Shown here: positions 1-11,280 of the stretch, in pieces
Layout: each line of letters begins with the position of its first letter
How positions within the stretch are numbered: the first letter of the stretch is position 1
DNA from: an uncultured Lachnospiraceae bacterium
GTDB lineage: Bacteria > Bacillota > Clostridia > Lachnospirales > Lachnospiraceae
NCBI GenBank assembly: GCA_902787715.1
Contig: CADAHQ010000016.1
Span: 1-64,000 of the forward strand
Length of the DNA stretch: 64,000 bases
Direction: 5' to 3'
Made by a program: the position numbers and the translations under genes
The notes under the pieces: generated by a model
What the model was told of the DNA's origin: nothing
Seen by the model: only the letters and a program-made list of their open reading frames with translations
The model's database searches: none

Positions 1-144
1 CCTAAGGAGCACATAATGGCCTGCAAATCCAAAAAACATATATAGTATACACGGCGGCTTTAGGACTCAATTCATTTATGAGCAAATTAAAACCGCAGAG
101 AGGATTTCAATAGTCTTCGCCCAAGGCCGCTTTTCATGTTTTTT

Positions 145-687
145 CTAATAAACATAGACACAATATAAAATCACTACTCCGTTATCGTCGCTGGGCATAA
201 CCTCGATGCGTTCATCAACAGCTCGCCTCTTCGGAATATCAACATATCGTATGCAATACCATTCTGCCACAACATTCGTCCATTCCTTCTCAACGAACAT
301 TTCTTCTGCATAGCCATACAAACTCGATTTTTGGGGCTCCTGATACTCCTTCAAATACCAATCGTCATAATTCAAATTCGGCTTTATTTTATCCCATTCC
401 TCCTCAGACAGTTCAATTCTTCCGGCAAAAGATACTTTACTGTTCTTTTCACTTGTACGTTTCAAAGACTCTTGCGGAAAAAAAGCCGTATATATGTTCC
501 AGAACAGCTCCGTATCGATATCAGTCGTTGGCCTCGGTGTTACTACTTCTGTTACTGCTACGGTCATGGTAGGTGTCGCCGTTGCATTTTTTTCACCGTT
601 CGGTTTCTTGTTCATAGCTTTAAAAACAAATAATCCCCCAAAGATTAACACAAAAACCCCAAGTCCAACTGCTATTATTCTCTTCAT
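145..687 (-). CDS. Membrane-anchored protein of unknown function
   Basis: Not recognised. The ATG at 687 is preferred over an upstream in-frame start because an AGGAGAAT-like ribosome binding site sits just before it; this gives 180 aa. Residues about 4-22 form one hydrophobic helix, followed by a Thr/Pro-rich linker and a soluble domain of about 130 residues that is predicted to lie outside the membrane. The soluble part contains an 'LSEEEWDKIK' segment resembling 'LSTEEWKSLR' in the unknown protein at 19977-20441, so the two may share a fold; that is inference. It follows the small gene at 698-940 by 10 nt, so both are probably cotranscribed from the direct-repeat promoter at 966-1035. Confidence 0.6.
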   Translation of the reverse strand: MKRIIAVGLGVFVLIFGGLFVFKAMNKKPNGEKNATATPTMTVAVTEVVTPRPTTDIDTELFWNIYTAFFPQESLKRTSEKNSKVSFAGRIELSEEEWDKIKPNLNYDDWYLKEYQEPQKSSLYGYAEEMFVEKEWTNVVAEWYCIRYVDIPKRRAVDERIEVMPSDDNGVVILYCVYVY

Positions 688-697
688 TATAATTCTC

Positions 698-940
698 CTA
701 TATCCCGGCCTCACAAAGAATCCTTGCCAACGAGTATTTCGCATTAGTCAAGCCTATAATCTTCTTGCGTGAACCATTCTTATACATAATCCATCCATAA
801 TTACGACGATTACTTCCCGGGTTAGCACGGATTCTATACTTTATGAAGGTGTCATCTCCAATTGTTTTAAGTAACAGTTCTGTCCCGAAATATGTTTCTA
901 CTGTACCGTCACTTGCAATAACACATACATAAACCCCCAT
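698..940 (-). CDS. Small protein of unknown function, first gene of the left-edge operon
   Basis: An 80-residue ORF with ATG at 940 preceded by AGAAGGA at a normal distance. No signal peptide or membrane helix is visible; it is basic in the middle and ends in a short hydrophobic/charged tail. No family is recognised. Its reality is supported by a good ribosome binding site, by the 10-nt gap to the next gene, and by the promoter with two direct repeats directly upstream, which is duplicated in front of another operon at 44.5 kb. It could be a short intracellular regulator or a fragment of a longer protein; the sequence does not decide. Confidence 0.55.
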   Translation of the reverse strand: MGVYVCVIASDGTVETYFGTELLLKTIGDDTFIKYRIRANPGSNRRNYGWIMYKNGSRKKIIGLTNAKYSLARILCEAGI

Positions 941-965
941 GTGTTGTTAATCCTTCTGTCTTTTT

Positions 966-1035
966 ATCTTATCTTGTCACAGAAGCAAAATCAAACACTT
1001 TTGGATGAACGACATGTTTTTTGGATGAACGACAT
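966..1035 (-). promoter_or_regulatory. Promoter with two 20-bp-spaced direct repeats (LytTR-like operator)
   Basis: On the minus strand the motif ATGTCGTTCATCCAAAA occurs twice with starts exactly 20 bp apart (plus-strand 1001-1015 and 1021-1035). A TTTGAT -35 (990-995) follows directly, and an ATAAGA or TAAGAT -10 follows after 17-18 bp (966-972). Paired direct repeats two helical turns apart, just upstream of -35, are the known layout of LytTR-family activator sites such as AgrA. The assignment to that family is inference, because no LytTR gene is in the window. Confidence 0.65.
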
Positions 1036-1065
1036 AAAAGCAGCGCTAAAAAGGGCGGTATATAC

Positions 1066-1104
1066 AAAAAACCTCCGCGTATCTTTCGTAGATACACGGA
1101 GGTT
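1066..1104 (-). terminator. Rho-independent terminator of the opp operon
   Basis: A 13-bp stem (plus strand 1072-1084 with 1090-1102, one G-U pair) with a 5-nt loop, followed on the minus strand by a run of seven T. It lies 84 nt beyond the stop of the last gene of the opp cluster and insulates it from the promoter at 966-1035. Confidence 0.8.
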
Positions 1105-1187
1105 GAAATCATTGTCAACAAAGACTTCGATTGTCCACAAATCGGCTACGAGGAAGCATTTGCCGGGCGATTGCATGCCGGGTGATC

Positions 1188-1640
1188 TCAGCCTACATGC
1201 TCAAAGAGGACCGCGAGTACAACCGCAACGACTGTGAGCAAGGCCCCGGGGATAAGGGCGTACAAACAGCCGCCGGTGCGATTGCCGCGCTTTCTCTCCC
1301 TGTACTCCGAGAAGCTCTCGTGGGTTTTCGAAAAACGCAGACGGAAAATCAAGCCGGCTGCATAGGTGAACAAGTCAAACGTGCCTTCTCCGGCGACCCA
1401 CATCAGGATGCCGAGGCACAGCGTCAATCCGCCGACGACGAAAAATGCATCCGACCATATCTTCACAAGCTCGGCTTTTGCATTTTCCTCGGAAAATCCT
1501 CCCCGCAGCCAACCAAACAGAAGAACGAATGCCAGCAGAACCACGATAATGACGACATACCGTCTGATCAGCGCGCGCCGGCCCTGTTTCCGTTCTTCCT
1601 CGAAGACGTCGGGGGTTGTATTTTCCTTCGGTTCACTCAT
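1188..1640 (-). CDS. DUF3899-like membrane protein
   Basis: A 150-residue protein with a polar N-terminus of about 25 residues and three hydrophobic helices (about residues 27-45, 66-84 and 128-146), the last after a Gly-rich turn. Size and helix layout match the DUF3899 family of small Firmicute membrane proteins, whose function is unknown; the family call is from memory of its pattern. Its start overlaps the oppF stop by 4 nt, so it is translationally coupled and is the last gene of the opp operon. A role in the transporter's membrane assembly is possible but unproven. Confidence 0.6.
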   Translation of the reverse strand: MSEPKENTTPDVFEEERKQGRRALIRRYVVIIVVLLAFVLLFGWLRGGFSEENAKAELVKIWSDAFFVVGGLTLCLGILMWVAGEGTFDLFTYAAGLIFRLRFSKTHESFSEYRERKRGNRTGGCLYALIPGALLTVVAVVLAVLFEHVG

Positions 1641-2846
1641 GCCTCTTCCACCTGTTTTTTGTAAGCCTCAAACTCCTTCTTCGTGCAGCGCACGGAGTGA
1701 CCCGGGCACACTTCGCGAAGCTCCGGAACCTCGTCGGTCTTCTCATGGTCGAGAAGCGGGTTGTAGCGGATTCGCACACGGTTTTTCTCCGTGTCGGGAT
1801 CCGGTAACGGGATTGCCGAGAGAAGCGATCTTGTATACGGATGCAGCGGGTGACGGAACAATTCATCGGAGTCCGCCATCTCCACCAGGTTGCCGAAATA
1901 CATAACGCCGATGCGGTTTGAGAAGTATTTGACGACCGAGAGGTCATGGGCGATAAACAGAATGGTCATGCCCATGGTCTCGCGGAGTTCGTTCAAAAGG
2001 TTGATGACCTGCGCGCGGATGGAAACGTCGAGGGCGGAAATCGGCTCGTCGGCGATGATGAGCTTCGGCTTCATCACCACGGATCTTGCGATACCGATAC
2101 GCTGTCTCTGTCCGCCGGAGAACTCGTGGGGATAGCGATCCGCATGCTCGTGCACAAGACCGACGGTGTCAAGCATCTCATACACCTGGTCCTGCAGGTA
2201 TTTCTTGTCGCGGATGCCCTGAATAATCAGGCCTTCGGAGATAATCTCGCGGACGGTCATACGCGGGTCGAGGGACGCCACGGGATCCTGATAAATCATC
2301 TGAATCTGCGTCACCAGTTTGGAGCGGGACGCGATGCGAAGCTCGCGCCGCTTCTGCTTCTCAAGCTTGCTCTTCTCCTCTGGAGAAGCCTTCTCCAGAA
2401 GCTCTTTGTATTTTTCCTGAATGCGCTTTTTCTCTTCCGCGCGGAAGTCGTCATCGCAATGCTTGTGGTCGTAGCGAGCCTTGCGAATCTCTTCGTACAT
2501 CTGCGTAATCACTTCATCGCATGCAGCGATCTCCTGGGCCGAACCGCCGTTCTTCTGGAGCTCTGCACGAAGCTTCTTCTGCTTCTTAATCTCGTCGTAG
2601 TAAGACTTCGTGCCGGCGACAATACGCTTGCCGTCAAAGTACACGTTGCCCGAGGTCGCATCGTAAAGCTTGATGATGGTACGGCCGGTAGTGGTCTTGC
2701 CGCAGCCGGACTCGCCTACAAGGCCGAACACCTCGCCCTTGCGAACCTCAAAGGAAACATTGTCCACGGCCTTCTTGGTCATGGCTCCCTTGCCGAAATA
2801 CATCGAGAGGTTCTCGACTTTGAGCAATACGTCGTTCTTCTTTTCG

Positions 2847-2854
<8 letters not shown>
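1637..2854 (-). CDS. oppF: Oligopeptide ABC transporter ATP-binding protein OppF, with insertion
   Basis: ATPase that energises peptide import with OppD at the inner face of OppBC. Walker A GESGCGKT lies near residue 50, Q-loop YQDP near 190, signature FSGGQRQR near 248, Walker B LIIADE near 268, then an AHD switch and the Opp-type C-terminal extension. About 100 extra, highly charged, mostly helical residues sit between Walker A and the Q-loop (about 82-182), which ordinary OppF proteins of about 320 aa lack. Of two ATGs six bases apart I chose the downstream one (2854), because the GGGAGG ribosome binding site is too close to the first. It overlaps the end of oppD by a few bases. Confidence 0.85.
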
Positions 2855-4990
<2,136 letters not shown>

Positions 4991-4991
<1 letters not shown>

Positions 4992-6529
4992 TATTCTTCC
5001 GCTCCTCTCAACGAAGGGTTAAATGCATCCCGCAAGCCGTTACCGAACAGGTTGAACGCAATCTCCAAAAGGGAGATGAACAAAGCCGGGAACAGCAGGA
5101 TATGCGGGTTGGTGGACATGTAGGTCTGTCCGTGGGAGAGCATCGTACCGACGCTGGTGATTCCCGACGTCTCCAGATTGACGATGCCTAAGTACGTCAG
5201 CATGGACTCGCTGTACACAACGTTCGGAATAATCAACACCGTGCTGGTGATGATGGTACCGATGGCGTTGGGGAAGATGTGCCGGAAAATAAGGCGCTTG
5301 TCGCTGGCGCCCAGGGTTCTCGCGGCAAGCACGTACTCCTGGTTTTTGAAGCGATAGAACTGCATTCGCACGCGGCCCGCGATACCGATCCATCCGGTCA
5401 TGACAAATGCGAACAACAGGGACGGAACCGGCCCCACCTTCTTCGCAAGGTGCATCTGGAACAGTGTTGCAACGACAAGGAACGGAACCTCGCCGAGAAT
5501 TTCGGCGATACGCTCCATCACGAGGTCGGTAGCGCCGCCGTAGTAACCTTCCACGGAGCCGTAGATAACGCCGATGAAGAGGTTGAGCACGGAAACGCAG
5601 ATTGCAAGCAGGAACGAGAGTCTCGCGCCGAAGGCAAGGCACATGAAGATGTCCTGGCCGTGCTGGTTGGTACCGAACACATGGGTCGCATAATGACCGT
5701 TCAAGTAGTTGTAATATTCTTTGTAAAGCACGCGCAGATGGAATCCGGTCTGGTTCTTCACGGCGTAAACCACGTGAAGTCCGCCCTCACCGTCTCCGGG
5801 GATGTCCATCCGGAGGGAATCGTACTGCCCGTACGTAAGATTCTTTTTCATCAGGTAATCCGCTTCATAGATCGGATTGCCGTTCTCATCATGGTTCTTC
5901 GTCTCACCGGCGGTCTTGTCCGTCTCGTCGGCCAGCTTGTACCACAGGTTCGCTCCGTTGGTTACTGCAACGAAGTCGGTCTTGTAGTTGGCCGGCATCG
6001 GATACACAACCTGGATCCCGGTGTTGTTCTGGTATTCCTTGAGGGCTTCGTACTCCTCCTGCGTCAGATCGACGTAGGTGAAGCCGACCTTCTCGTAGGA
6101 ATCCACATACAGCGTGTAGATTCTGTTCCCCGAGAGGGGGTCCGTCTCCGCATTGCGGACCTCTTTCACTGCGGAGGTGCCGTACTCCTGCCCGATGGAG
6201 TTGTAGTAATCGTACCCTGCCTGGGACTCACTCTGCTCCGTGCAGCCGTCCCAGCCGAGCCATGCAAACAGCTCCGATTTGGGAAGAACCATCTTGTAGT
6301 AGCCATCGCGGTCGCTGACCTTGTAGGGGGACGCGATTGGCACGATAAATGCATACAAAAACAGAATCAAAATGATGATTGCCGCAGCGACGGAAGACTT
6401 GTTCTTCTTAAACCGACGCCACGCATCACGAAGATACCCGACCGGTTTCGTGTCGAGTTTCTTGTCGGCGATTTTGCCCTCTCTCTGGGCAAATACGAAT
6501 TTATCTTTCGGCAAATTATTGTAATCCAT
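4991..6529 (-). CDS. oppC: Oligopeptide ABC transporter permease OppC, with large extracytoplasmic insertion
   Basis: Inner-membrane channel subunit. A cytoplasmic N-terminus and first helix (about residues 45-66) are followed by about 215 extra, polar, probably extracellular residues rich in Tyr, Asp and Asn. The normal OppC core then starts with 'HVFGTNQHGQDIF' and carries five more helices and the BPD_transp_1 (MetI-like) coupling region ending 'GNGLRDAFNPSLR'. Total length is 512 aa against about 300 normally. It starts 1 nt after the oppB stop codon and belongs to the same operon. The insertion faces the side where the enlarged OppA docks. Confidence 0.87.
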
Positions 6530-6530
6530 A

Positions 6531-7514
6531 TTACCTTGCCCCCATCTTGATTCTCGGATCGATAAATCCGTAGCTCAGGTCAACCACAAGGCTTGCAACC
6601 AGGCCGACCAATGTGTAGAAGAATGTCAGCACCATGAAGAAGTTGTAATCACGCAGGTTGATGGCGGTGATGTACAGCTTGCCGATGCCGGGGATACCGA
6701 AGATACCCTCGATAATCAGGGAGCCGGCCAGAATATCGATAATCAGACCGAGAATCATCGGCAGAATCGGTACCATGGCGTTTCGCATCGCATGGCGCGT
6801 AATGGCCTGATTTTTCGTCAGACCTTTGGTTCGTGCTAACAAAAGGTAATCTCCCGTGAGCACTTCGGACAACTCCGCGCGGGTATAACGGGTAAGAAGC
6901 GCGATCGTACCGAAGGACAGGGAAAGGACCGCCGGACACATGGACTTAAACATGGTCCAGCTGAACAAAGAGGCAGTCTCCCGAGAGGCCACCGTGAGAG
7001 AGAACCAACCGGTTTTATAGCACAGGAAATACTGTACCAGGAACGCATACACATAACTGGGTACGGAAACGATAAGCATGACCACCGTCGAGACGACATG
7101 ATCCTGCCATTGATTCTTTCGAAGTGCGGCATAGATACCGAACAAAAGTCCGAGCGGCAGAGCGATGATGATTGAGTACAGGTTGACCACAATCGTGTAC
7201 GGCATCTTCTCCTTGAGGACGTCGAACACGTTCTGGCTGATGTACATCTGCTCGCCGAGGCCGAAATCCGGGCTCCATCCCTTTCCGGACGTGCCTCCGA
7301 AATTAAAAACGTTCTTCCAGTAGATCCAATATTGCGTCAGAATCGGTTTGTTATAGCCCATCTTCTCACGACGCTCAAGCACGAGGTTATAGTCACGGCC
7401 CTGTGCCTTTGCGTTGGGAAGCGGAAGCATTTTGACAAGAATGAAGCACATGGTCGCGATGATAAAGAACGTCACGAACATGAGCAAAATTCTCTTGATT
7501 ACATACTTTAGCAT
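6531..7514 (-). CDS. oppB: Oligopeptide ABC transporter permease OppB
   Basis: 327-aa integral membrane subunit forming the peptide channel with OppC. An N-terminal helix (about 10-28) is followed by a periplasm-side-type loop and a typical MetI-like permease domain with five helices. The coupling region 'LLLARTKGLTKNQAITRHAMRNA' is near residues 224-246, and the terminal 'YGFIDPRIKMG' segment is characteristic of OppB/DppB. Of the five transporter subunits it is the only one of ordinary size. It is separated from oppA by 143 bp holding a hairpin. Confidence 0.9.
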   Translation of the reverse strand: MLKYVIKRILLMFVTFFIIATMCFILVKMLPLPNAKAQGRDYNLVLERREKMGYNKPILTQYWIYWKNVFNFGGTSGKGWSPDFGLGEQMYISQNVFDVLKEKMPYTIVVNLYSIIIALPLGLLFGIYAALRKNQWQDHVVSTVVMLIVSVPSYVYAFLVQYFLCYKTGWFSLTVASRETASLFSWTMFKSMCPAVLSLSFGTIALLTRYTRAELSEVLTGDYLLLARTKGLTKNQAITRHAMRNAMVPILPMILGLIIDILAGSLIIEGIFGIPGIGKLYITAINLRDYNFFMVLTFFYTLVGLVASLVVDLSYGFIDPRIKMGAR

Positions 7515-7558
7515 ACCCTCATGGTTCCTTCCGGTAGTTTCTACAATAAACGCAAGAA

Positions 7559-7589
7559 CACAATCACGGGTGTTTTGCCCGTGATTGTG
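7559..7589 (-). terminator. Hairpin between oppA and oppB, likely attenuator
   Basis: A perfect 12-bp inverted repeat (7559-7570 with 7578-7589, 7-nt loop) lies in the oppA-oppB gap. On the minus strand it is followed by a T-rich but interrupted stretch. Such hairpins after the binding-protein gene commonly cause partial termination or protect the 3' end, giving more OppA than permease; that role is inference here. Confidence 0.6.
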
Positions 7590-7657
7590 CCGTGCGTATC
7601 AGACAAATGCGTGTCTTTCAACTTGTGCCGGCTGCCTGCCGGCAGTGGGTTCCGTTA

Positions 7658-10306
7658 TCAGTACTTCAGCGTGCTGGCAACCTTCTCCCACTCCTCATCC
7701 GTATACTTGAAGGTGTAGAACTGGATTCCGCCGAAACCGATCAGGTCGATGTACTGCGTAATCGCATAGTCACCCTTCTGCGAAACCAGCGAAGCGCTGT
7801 TTCTGTAATACATAGGAATCGTGCAGAAGGAACTCAGGTACGTCTTCTCAAGCAGGCCGTAGAAGTTTGCCTTCGTCATTGCATCGTACTTGGAGAAGTA
7901 GTCGAGAGTCTTGGCACCGTCCTTCGAAGTGATCTTGCATTCCGGATCGGAATCATCCGCCCAGAGCGCCCACTTCTGAAGAGAAGCAACATAGTCGTCA
8001 CCGTCAACGTTAATCTTAACCATAACTTTCGAGGTGTCGAAACCATACTCCATCTGCTGACCGTTACCGGTAGGATCATCGCAGTAGCACTCATACAGAA
8101 TCGTGTACGGAGCCGAAGCTGCGCCGCCCCAGGTGGAGAAGATCATGTCCGTGTTACCGGAGTACATGGTGTTGTAGTAGTCCGCATCAACCGTCATCTT
8201 CAGGGAAACCTTACCCTCGAATCCGGTGCCCTCGCATGCCGATTTCAGGGCATCATTGAGGAAGTTGAACATCTGAACGTAGATATCATCCGACTGGTAA
8301 ACCAGCATCTCGATCTCAACCTTCGAGGTTCCGTCGTAGGACTTGTCGGCGATGCACTCGTCATACGCCTTCTTCATGTACTCTCTCGCCTCGTTGATGT
8401 TGAAACCGGTGATGGCATCGTAAGCTTCCTCAAGGTCGCCGTACTCTGCGTCATCGCCGAACTTCAGGCCGTAGAGACCTACCAGAGCGCCCATAGCGCC
8501 GTCCGTATCACGGTAAGCAGAACCGGAGAACGGATCGTAAATGTACATCGCGTTCAGAAGACCGAAGCCTGCCGTACCTGCAGAGGTGTAGGACGAAGCA
8601 AACTTAGCACGGTCAATCGCCAGCGAATATGCGTGGCGGAAGTTCTCATTGGCAAGGATCTGCGTGCCTCTCTTGGCAAGGGATTCCTTATCCGTATTGA
8701 ACGTAATCTTGGTGGTGTAGGACTGCGGCGTATAACGGATGTAAGGGCTCGTGCTGTACGTCTTCATATCCTCACTCTGAAGGCCGATATTGTCAATCTC
8801 ACCCTTCAGGAAAGCAAGGAGCTGTGTCTCGTGCTTTGCAATAACCTGAACGGAAATCTTGTCTGCCTGATACTGACCCTTGTGATTGCCGTCCGAGTAG
8901 CCAAACCACTTGTCGTTGCGCTCGAACGTAATCTGCTTGTCAGCCTGGAAGAACGTAAGGTTGTAAGGGCCGTAGCTTGCCGTGGTCTCAACGCTCGTAC
9001 CGTAGGTCGTGGTGATGGTGGCAATGTTCGGGCTGTCCTTCTCTACTTCGCGCTTGTTATCGTCAAAATACTTCTTGCAAGATTCCCAAAGGTCCTTCTT
9101 GACAAGATAGGAAGAACTTAAGTTGTAAGGTACAAAGTAGTTCGGATCCGCAGTAGGATTGATCGTAACCATAACGATCTCATAGTCGCCGGTCTTGAAG
9201 AAGCCGACATCTTCCCACTTCGTCTCTGCATTCTGCTTCTGATAGGAAAGGTAGTAAACGAGCTGCTCTTCCGTCTCATTGCCCCAGTCATCGATACCGG
9301 TGAACTCATGCAGTTTTGCAAGAGTCTCGTCCGTAGCCGGGATATAGCCCTCGGCGTCTGCCTTGGCCTCAAGAGCCTCATAAACACCTGCCGGGAAGTA
9401 AGCCTTGTACTCGGTCAGGCTGTGGCCCTGCATCCAAGCGTAAGCCGTATTGAGACCGATGTAAAGCTTCGCACCGTCCGGAGTCGTGTAAACGCCGTCG
9501 TTGCCCTTAACCTTCGTATCCCATCCTGCAACCGCATTCTCGCCGTCCGTGGAGTTTGCCTCCCAGGACATCTTGCCGGAGTAAACATAGTTCTTCGCAT
9601 TGTAGATTGCGAAATCACCTGCGTACAGAGAGTCTGCACGGCGGTTCAGCATAATCGGGTCAAGGAGTTCCTTTGCGGAATAAACGAAATCGTCAGCCTT
9701 GATCGGCGTGCCGTCGTTCCACTGCAGGTTCTCACGAAGCTTAATCTTCCAAGCCTTCTGCGTGTCGCCTTCCTTGATGCCGTACTTGCCGACATAATCC
9801 TTGGTAACATCCTCGGGAAGCGCTGCTGCAAGCTCGCAGGTAACGCTCCAGCCGTCCTTCTTCGAATTCAGAGCGAATCCGTAGTAACCGGTGGAGATGT
9901 ATTCCAGAATCGAGGAGTCATCGTTAGTCTCCCAGTTGCAAGGGCTCCAGTTGAGCGTACTGGTGTCCGTGATAAAATCGTTGAACGTGTAGAACTTGGG
10001 ATCGGTGTAATCCTTATCACCGTTTCCGGTATACACATCGTATCCGACTTCACCGCCGCCGCTCTGCTCCTTCTTGGAAGTGAGGGAACCTGCGAACAGG
10101 GTGCCGTCTGCTTCTTTCACGACGGAGAGATCCGTCACACCTGCCGGCTCAGCGCCCTGCGTCGGTGTCGGTGTTGATTCGCCGACCGGAGCCGCAGTGG
10201 TAGGCGTCACCGTAGGCGTCGTGTTGTTGGTCTTTTTGCCGCAGGCTGCAAGGGAAAGAACCATTGCAAGCGAGAGCGCCAAGGCCATCACTTTCTTTAA
10301 ACTCAT
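7658..10306 (-). CDS. oppA: Oligopeptide-binding lipoprotein OppA, enlarged
   Basis: Extracellular solute receptor of the Opp importer. The ATG at 10306 is chosen because it has GGAGGT seven bases upstream and starts a clean lipoprotein signal: 'KKVMALALSLAMVLSLAAC', with the lipobox Cys near residue 22. A Thr/Pro linker follows, then an SBP_bac_5 domain with 'KIKLRENLQWNDGTPIKADD'-type and 'NENFRHAYSLAIDRAKF' segments typical of peptide-binding proteins. At 882 aa it is about 340 residues longer than usual, with extra material spread through the N-terminal lobe. The operon's other subunits are enlarged as well, which suggests a matched assembly or an unusually large ligand. Confidence 0.88.
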   Translation of the reverse strand: MSLKKVMALALSLAMVLSLAACGKKTNNTTPTVTPTTAAPVGESTPTPTQGAEPAGVTDLSVVKEADGTLFAGSLTSKKEQSGGGEVGYDVYTGNGDKDYTDPKFYTFNDFITDTSTLNWSPCNWETNDDSSILEYISTGYYGFALNSKKDGWSVTCELAAALPEDVTKDYVGKYGIKEGDTQKAWKIKLRENLQWNDGTPIKADDFVYSAKELLDPIMLNRRADSLYAGDFAIYNAKNYVYSGKMSWEANSTDGENAVAGWDTKVKGNDGVYTTPDGAKLYIGLNTAYAWMQGHSLTEYKAYFPAGVYEALEAKADAEGYIPATDETLAKLHEFTGIDDWGNETEEQLVYYLSYQKQNAETKWEDVGFFKTGDYEIVMVTINPTADPNYFVPYNLSSSYLVKKDLWESCKKYFDDNKREVEKDSPNIATITTTYGTSVETTASYGPYNLTFFQADKQITFERNDKWFGYSDGNHKGQYQADKISVQVIAKHETQLLAFLKGEIDNIGLQSEDMKTYSTSPYIRYTPQSYTTKITFNTDKESLAKRGTQILANENFRHAYSLAIDRAKFASSYTSAGTAGFGLLNAMYIYDPFSGSAYRDTDGAMGALVGLYGLKFGDDAEYGDLEEAYDAITGFNINEAREYMKKAYDECIADKSYDGTSKVEIEMLVYQSDDIYVQMFNFLNDALKSACEGTGFEGKVSLKMTVDADYYNTMYSGNTDMIFSTWGGAASAPYTILYECYCDDPTGNGQQMEYGFDTSKVMVKINVDGDDYVASLQKWALWADDSDPECKITSKDGAKTLDYFSKYDAMTKANFYGLLEKTYLSSFCTIPMYYRNSASLVSQKGDYAITQYIDLIGFGGIQFYTFKYTDEEWEKVASTLKY

Positions 10307-10359
10307 AGTTGTTACCTCCAATCTGTGTTCTCGTGCACAAGCGCCAAGAAACTGCAGAT

Positions 10360-10368
10360 AGTATACCA
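10360..10368 (-). promoter_or_regulatory. Extended -10 promoter element upstream of oppA
   Basis: The minus strand reads TGGTATACT, an extended -10 (TGnTATACT), about 55 nt before the oppA start. No strong -35 is visible, which is compatible with an extended -10 promoter. It probably drives the whole opp operon. Confidence 0.55.
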
Positions 10369-10537
10369 CACTTTCCGTTGTTTTACCATAGAAGAGCCAA
10401 AAGGTCGGGAAAGAAGTCATTTCCGTCGGGATTGCATTAAATTCTTACATATTTGCCGAATTTCTGCCAACAAAAAGCAGATTCCCTTCGTATCCTGCAG
10501 CCGATGCGGCAAAGCGGGTGCATTTGCCGAAGGCAAC

Positions 10538-10561
10538 AAAAAAGCTCCTGTCTCCAGGAGC
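10538..10561 (-). terminator. Terminator after tRNA-Leu(AAG)
   Basis: GCTCCTG / CAGGAGC stem (10544-10550 with 10555-10561) with a TCTC loop, followed on the minus strand by six T (10538-10543). It lies just downstream of the tRNA 3' end. Confidence 0.85.
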
Positions 10562-10568
10562 CTTGTCT

Positions 10569-10651
10569 TGCGGACTACGGGACTTGAACCCGAACGCGCT
10601 TAGCGCACATGATCCTTAGTCATGCCTGTCTGCCAATTCCAGCAAGTCCGC
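10569..10651 (-). tRNA. tRNA-Leu, anticodon AAG
   Basis: Cloverleaf on the minus strand: acceptor GCGGACT with AGTCCGC, D-arm with GGAATTGGCAGAC, anticodon stem CATGA/TCATG with loop CTAAGGA (U33 and G37 in place), a long variable arm as expected for tRNA-Leu, and a GTTCAAGTC T-loop. The anticodon reads AAG, decoding CUU. An A at position 34 in tRNA-Leu is uncommon in bacteria. CCA is not encoded. A terminator follows at once. Confidence 0.93.
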
Positions 10652-10790
10652 ATGGTGTTTTGTAACACGCTTGATTATATTACCACGAAGGGTATTGCTT
10701 GTCAATCACTTTTTTCACGACTTTTCTTGCGATTTTCCGAGGCGAAAGATATAATCAAAATACCATCTGAAATATAAGGAGGAAACAAAA

Positions 10791-11267
10791 ATGGCATGGG
10801 CTAACGGTCCGAAAGATCTGATCGGCACCTGGGTCGTCGAGAAAGCGCGTTCTCTCGTCGACGGCAAATTCGACTTCTTTACCATGGAGGATGTTGCAGC
10901 CGAGCTTGACCGGCGCAAAGCGGCCGGCGATCTCGACGGCGACCCTTCGGAAATGATGGCCGGCTTCACCGGCCGCACGGAATTTACCGAGGACGGCAAA
11001 GTTCGCTCCTGGATGAAGCTCCCGGAGGGCGTCTCCGAAGACCAAATCCAGGCAGCCCTCGCAGCCGGCGAAATCATCGCCTACAGCGACGGCTACTTCT
11101 GCCCCGAGGAGAAAGAATGGAAAGAAGAGGACGGCAAGCTCCTCTACAACAGCGGCGAGCACCGCGAAATCTTCGGCGAAGTCAAGTCCCCCTGGGACCC
11201 GCTGGAACTCAACGAGGACGGCCTGCTCCCCTTCGGAAGCGGCATGGTCCTCCTCCGGAAACTGTAA
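10791..11267 (+). CDS. Hypothetical soluble protein, possibly lipocalin-like
   Basis: Not recognised. 158 aa, acidic, no signal peptide or membrane helix. The start has a perfect AAGGAGG ribosome binding site, and the gene is read opposite to its neighbours. An N-terminal 'LIGTWVVEKA' and alternating short strand-like segments ('TEFTEDGKVRSWMKL', 'GKLLYNSGEHREIF') recall lipocalin-like small barrels, in which a GTW motif near the N-terminus is common; this is only a fold guess. The 3' end runs straight into the inverted-repeat arm of structured repeat copy A, so that element may also serve as its transcript end. Confidence 0.7.
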   Translation: MAWANGPKDLIGTWVVEKARSLVDGKFDFFTMEDVAAELDRRKAAGDLDGDPSEMMAGFTGRTEFTEDGKVRSWMKLPEGVSEDQIQAALAAGEIIAYSDGYFCPEEKEWKEEDGKLLYNSGEHREIFGEVKSPWDPLELNEDGLLPFGSGMVLLRKL

Positions 11268-11280
11268 TACCTGCGCAACC

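Noticed and set aside
7592..9121. 509-codon plus-strand open frame
   Set aside because: Antisense shadow of oppA produced by its codon usage.
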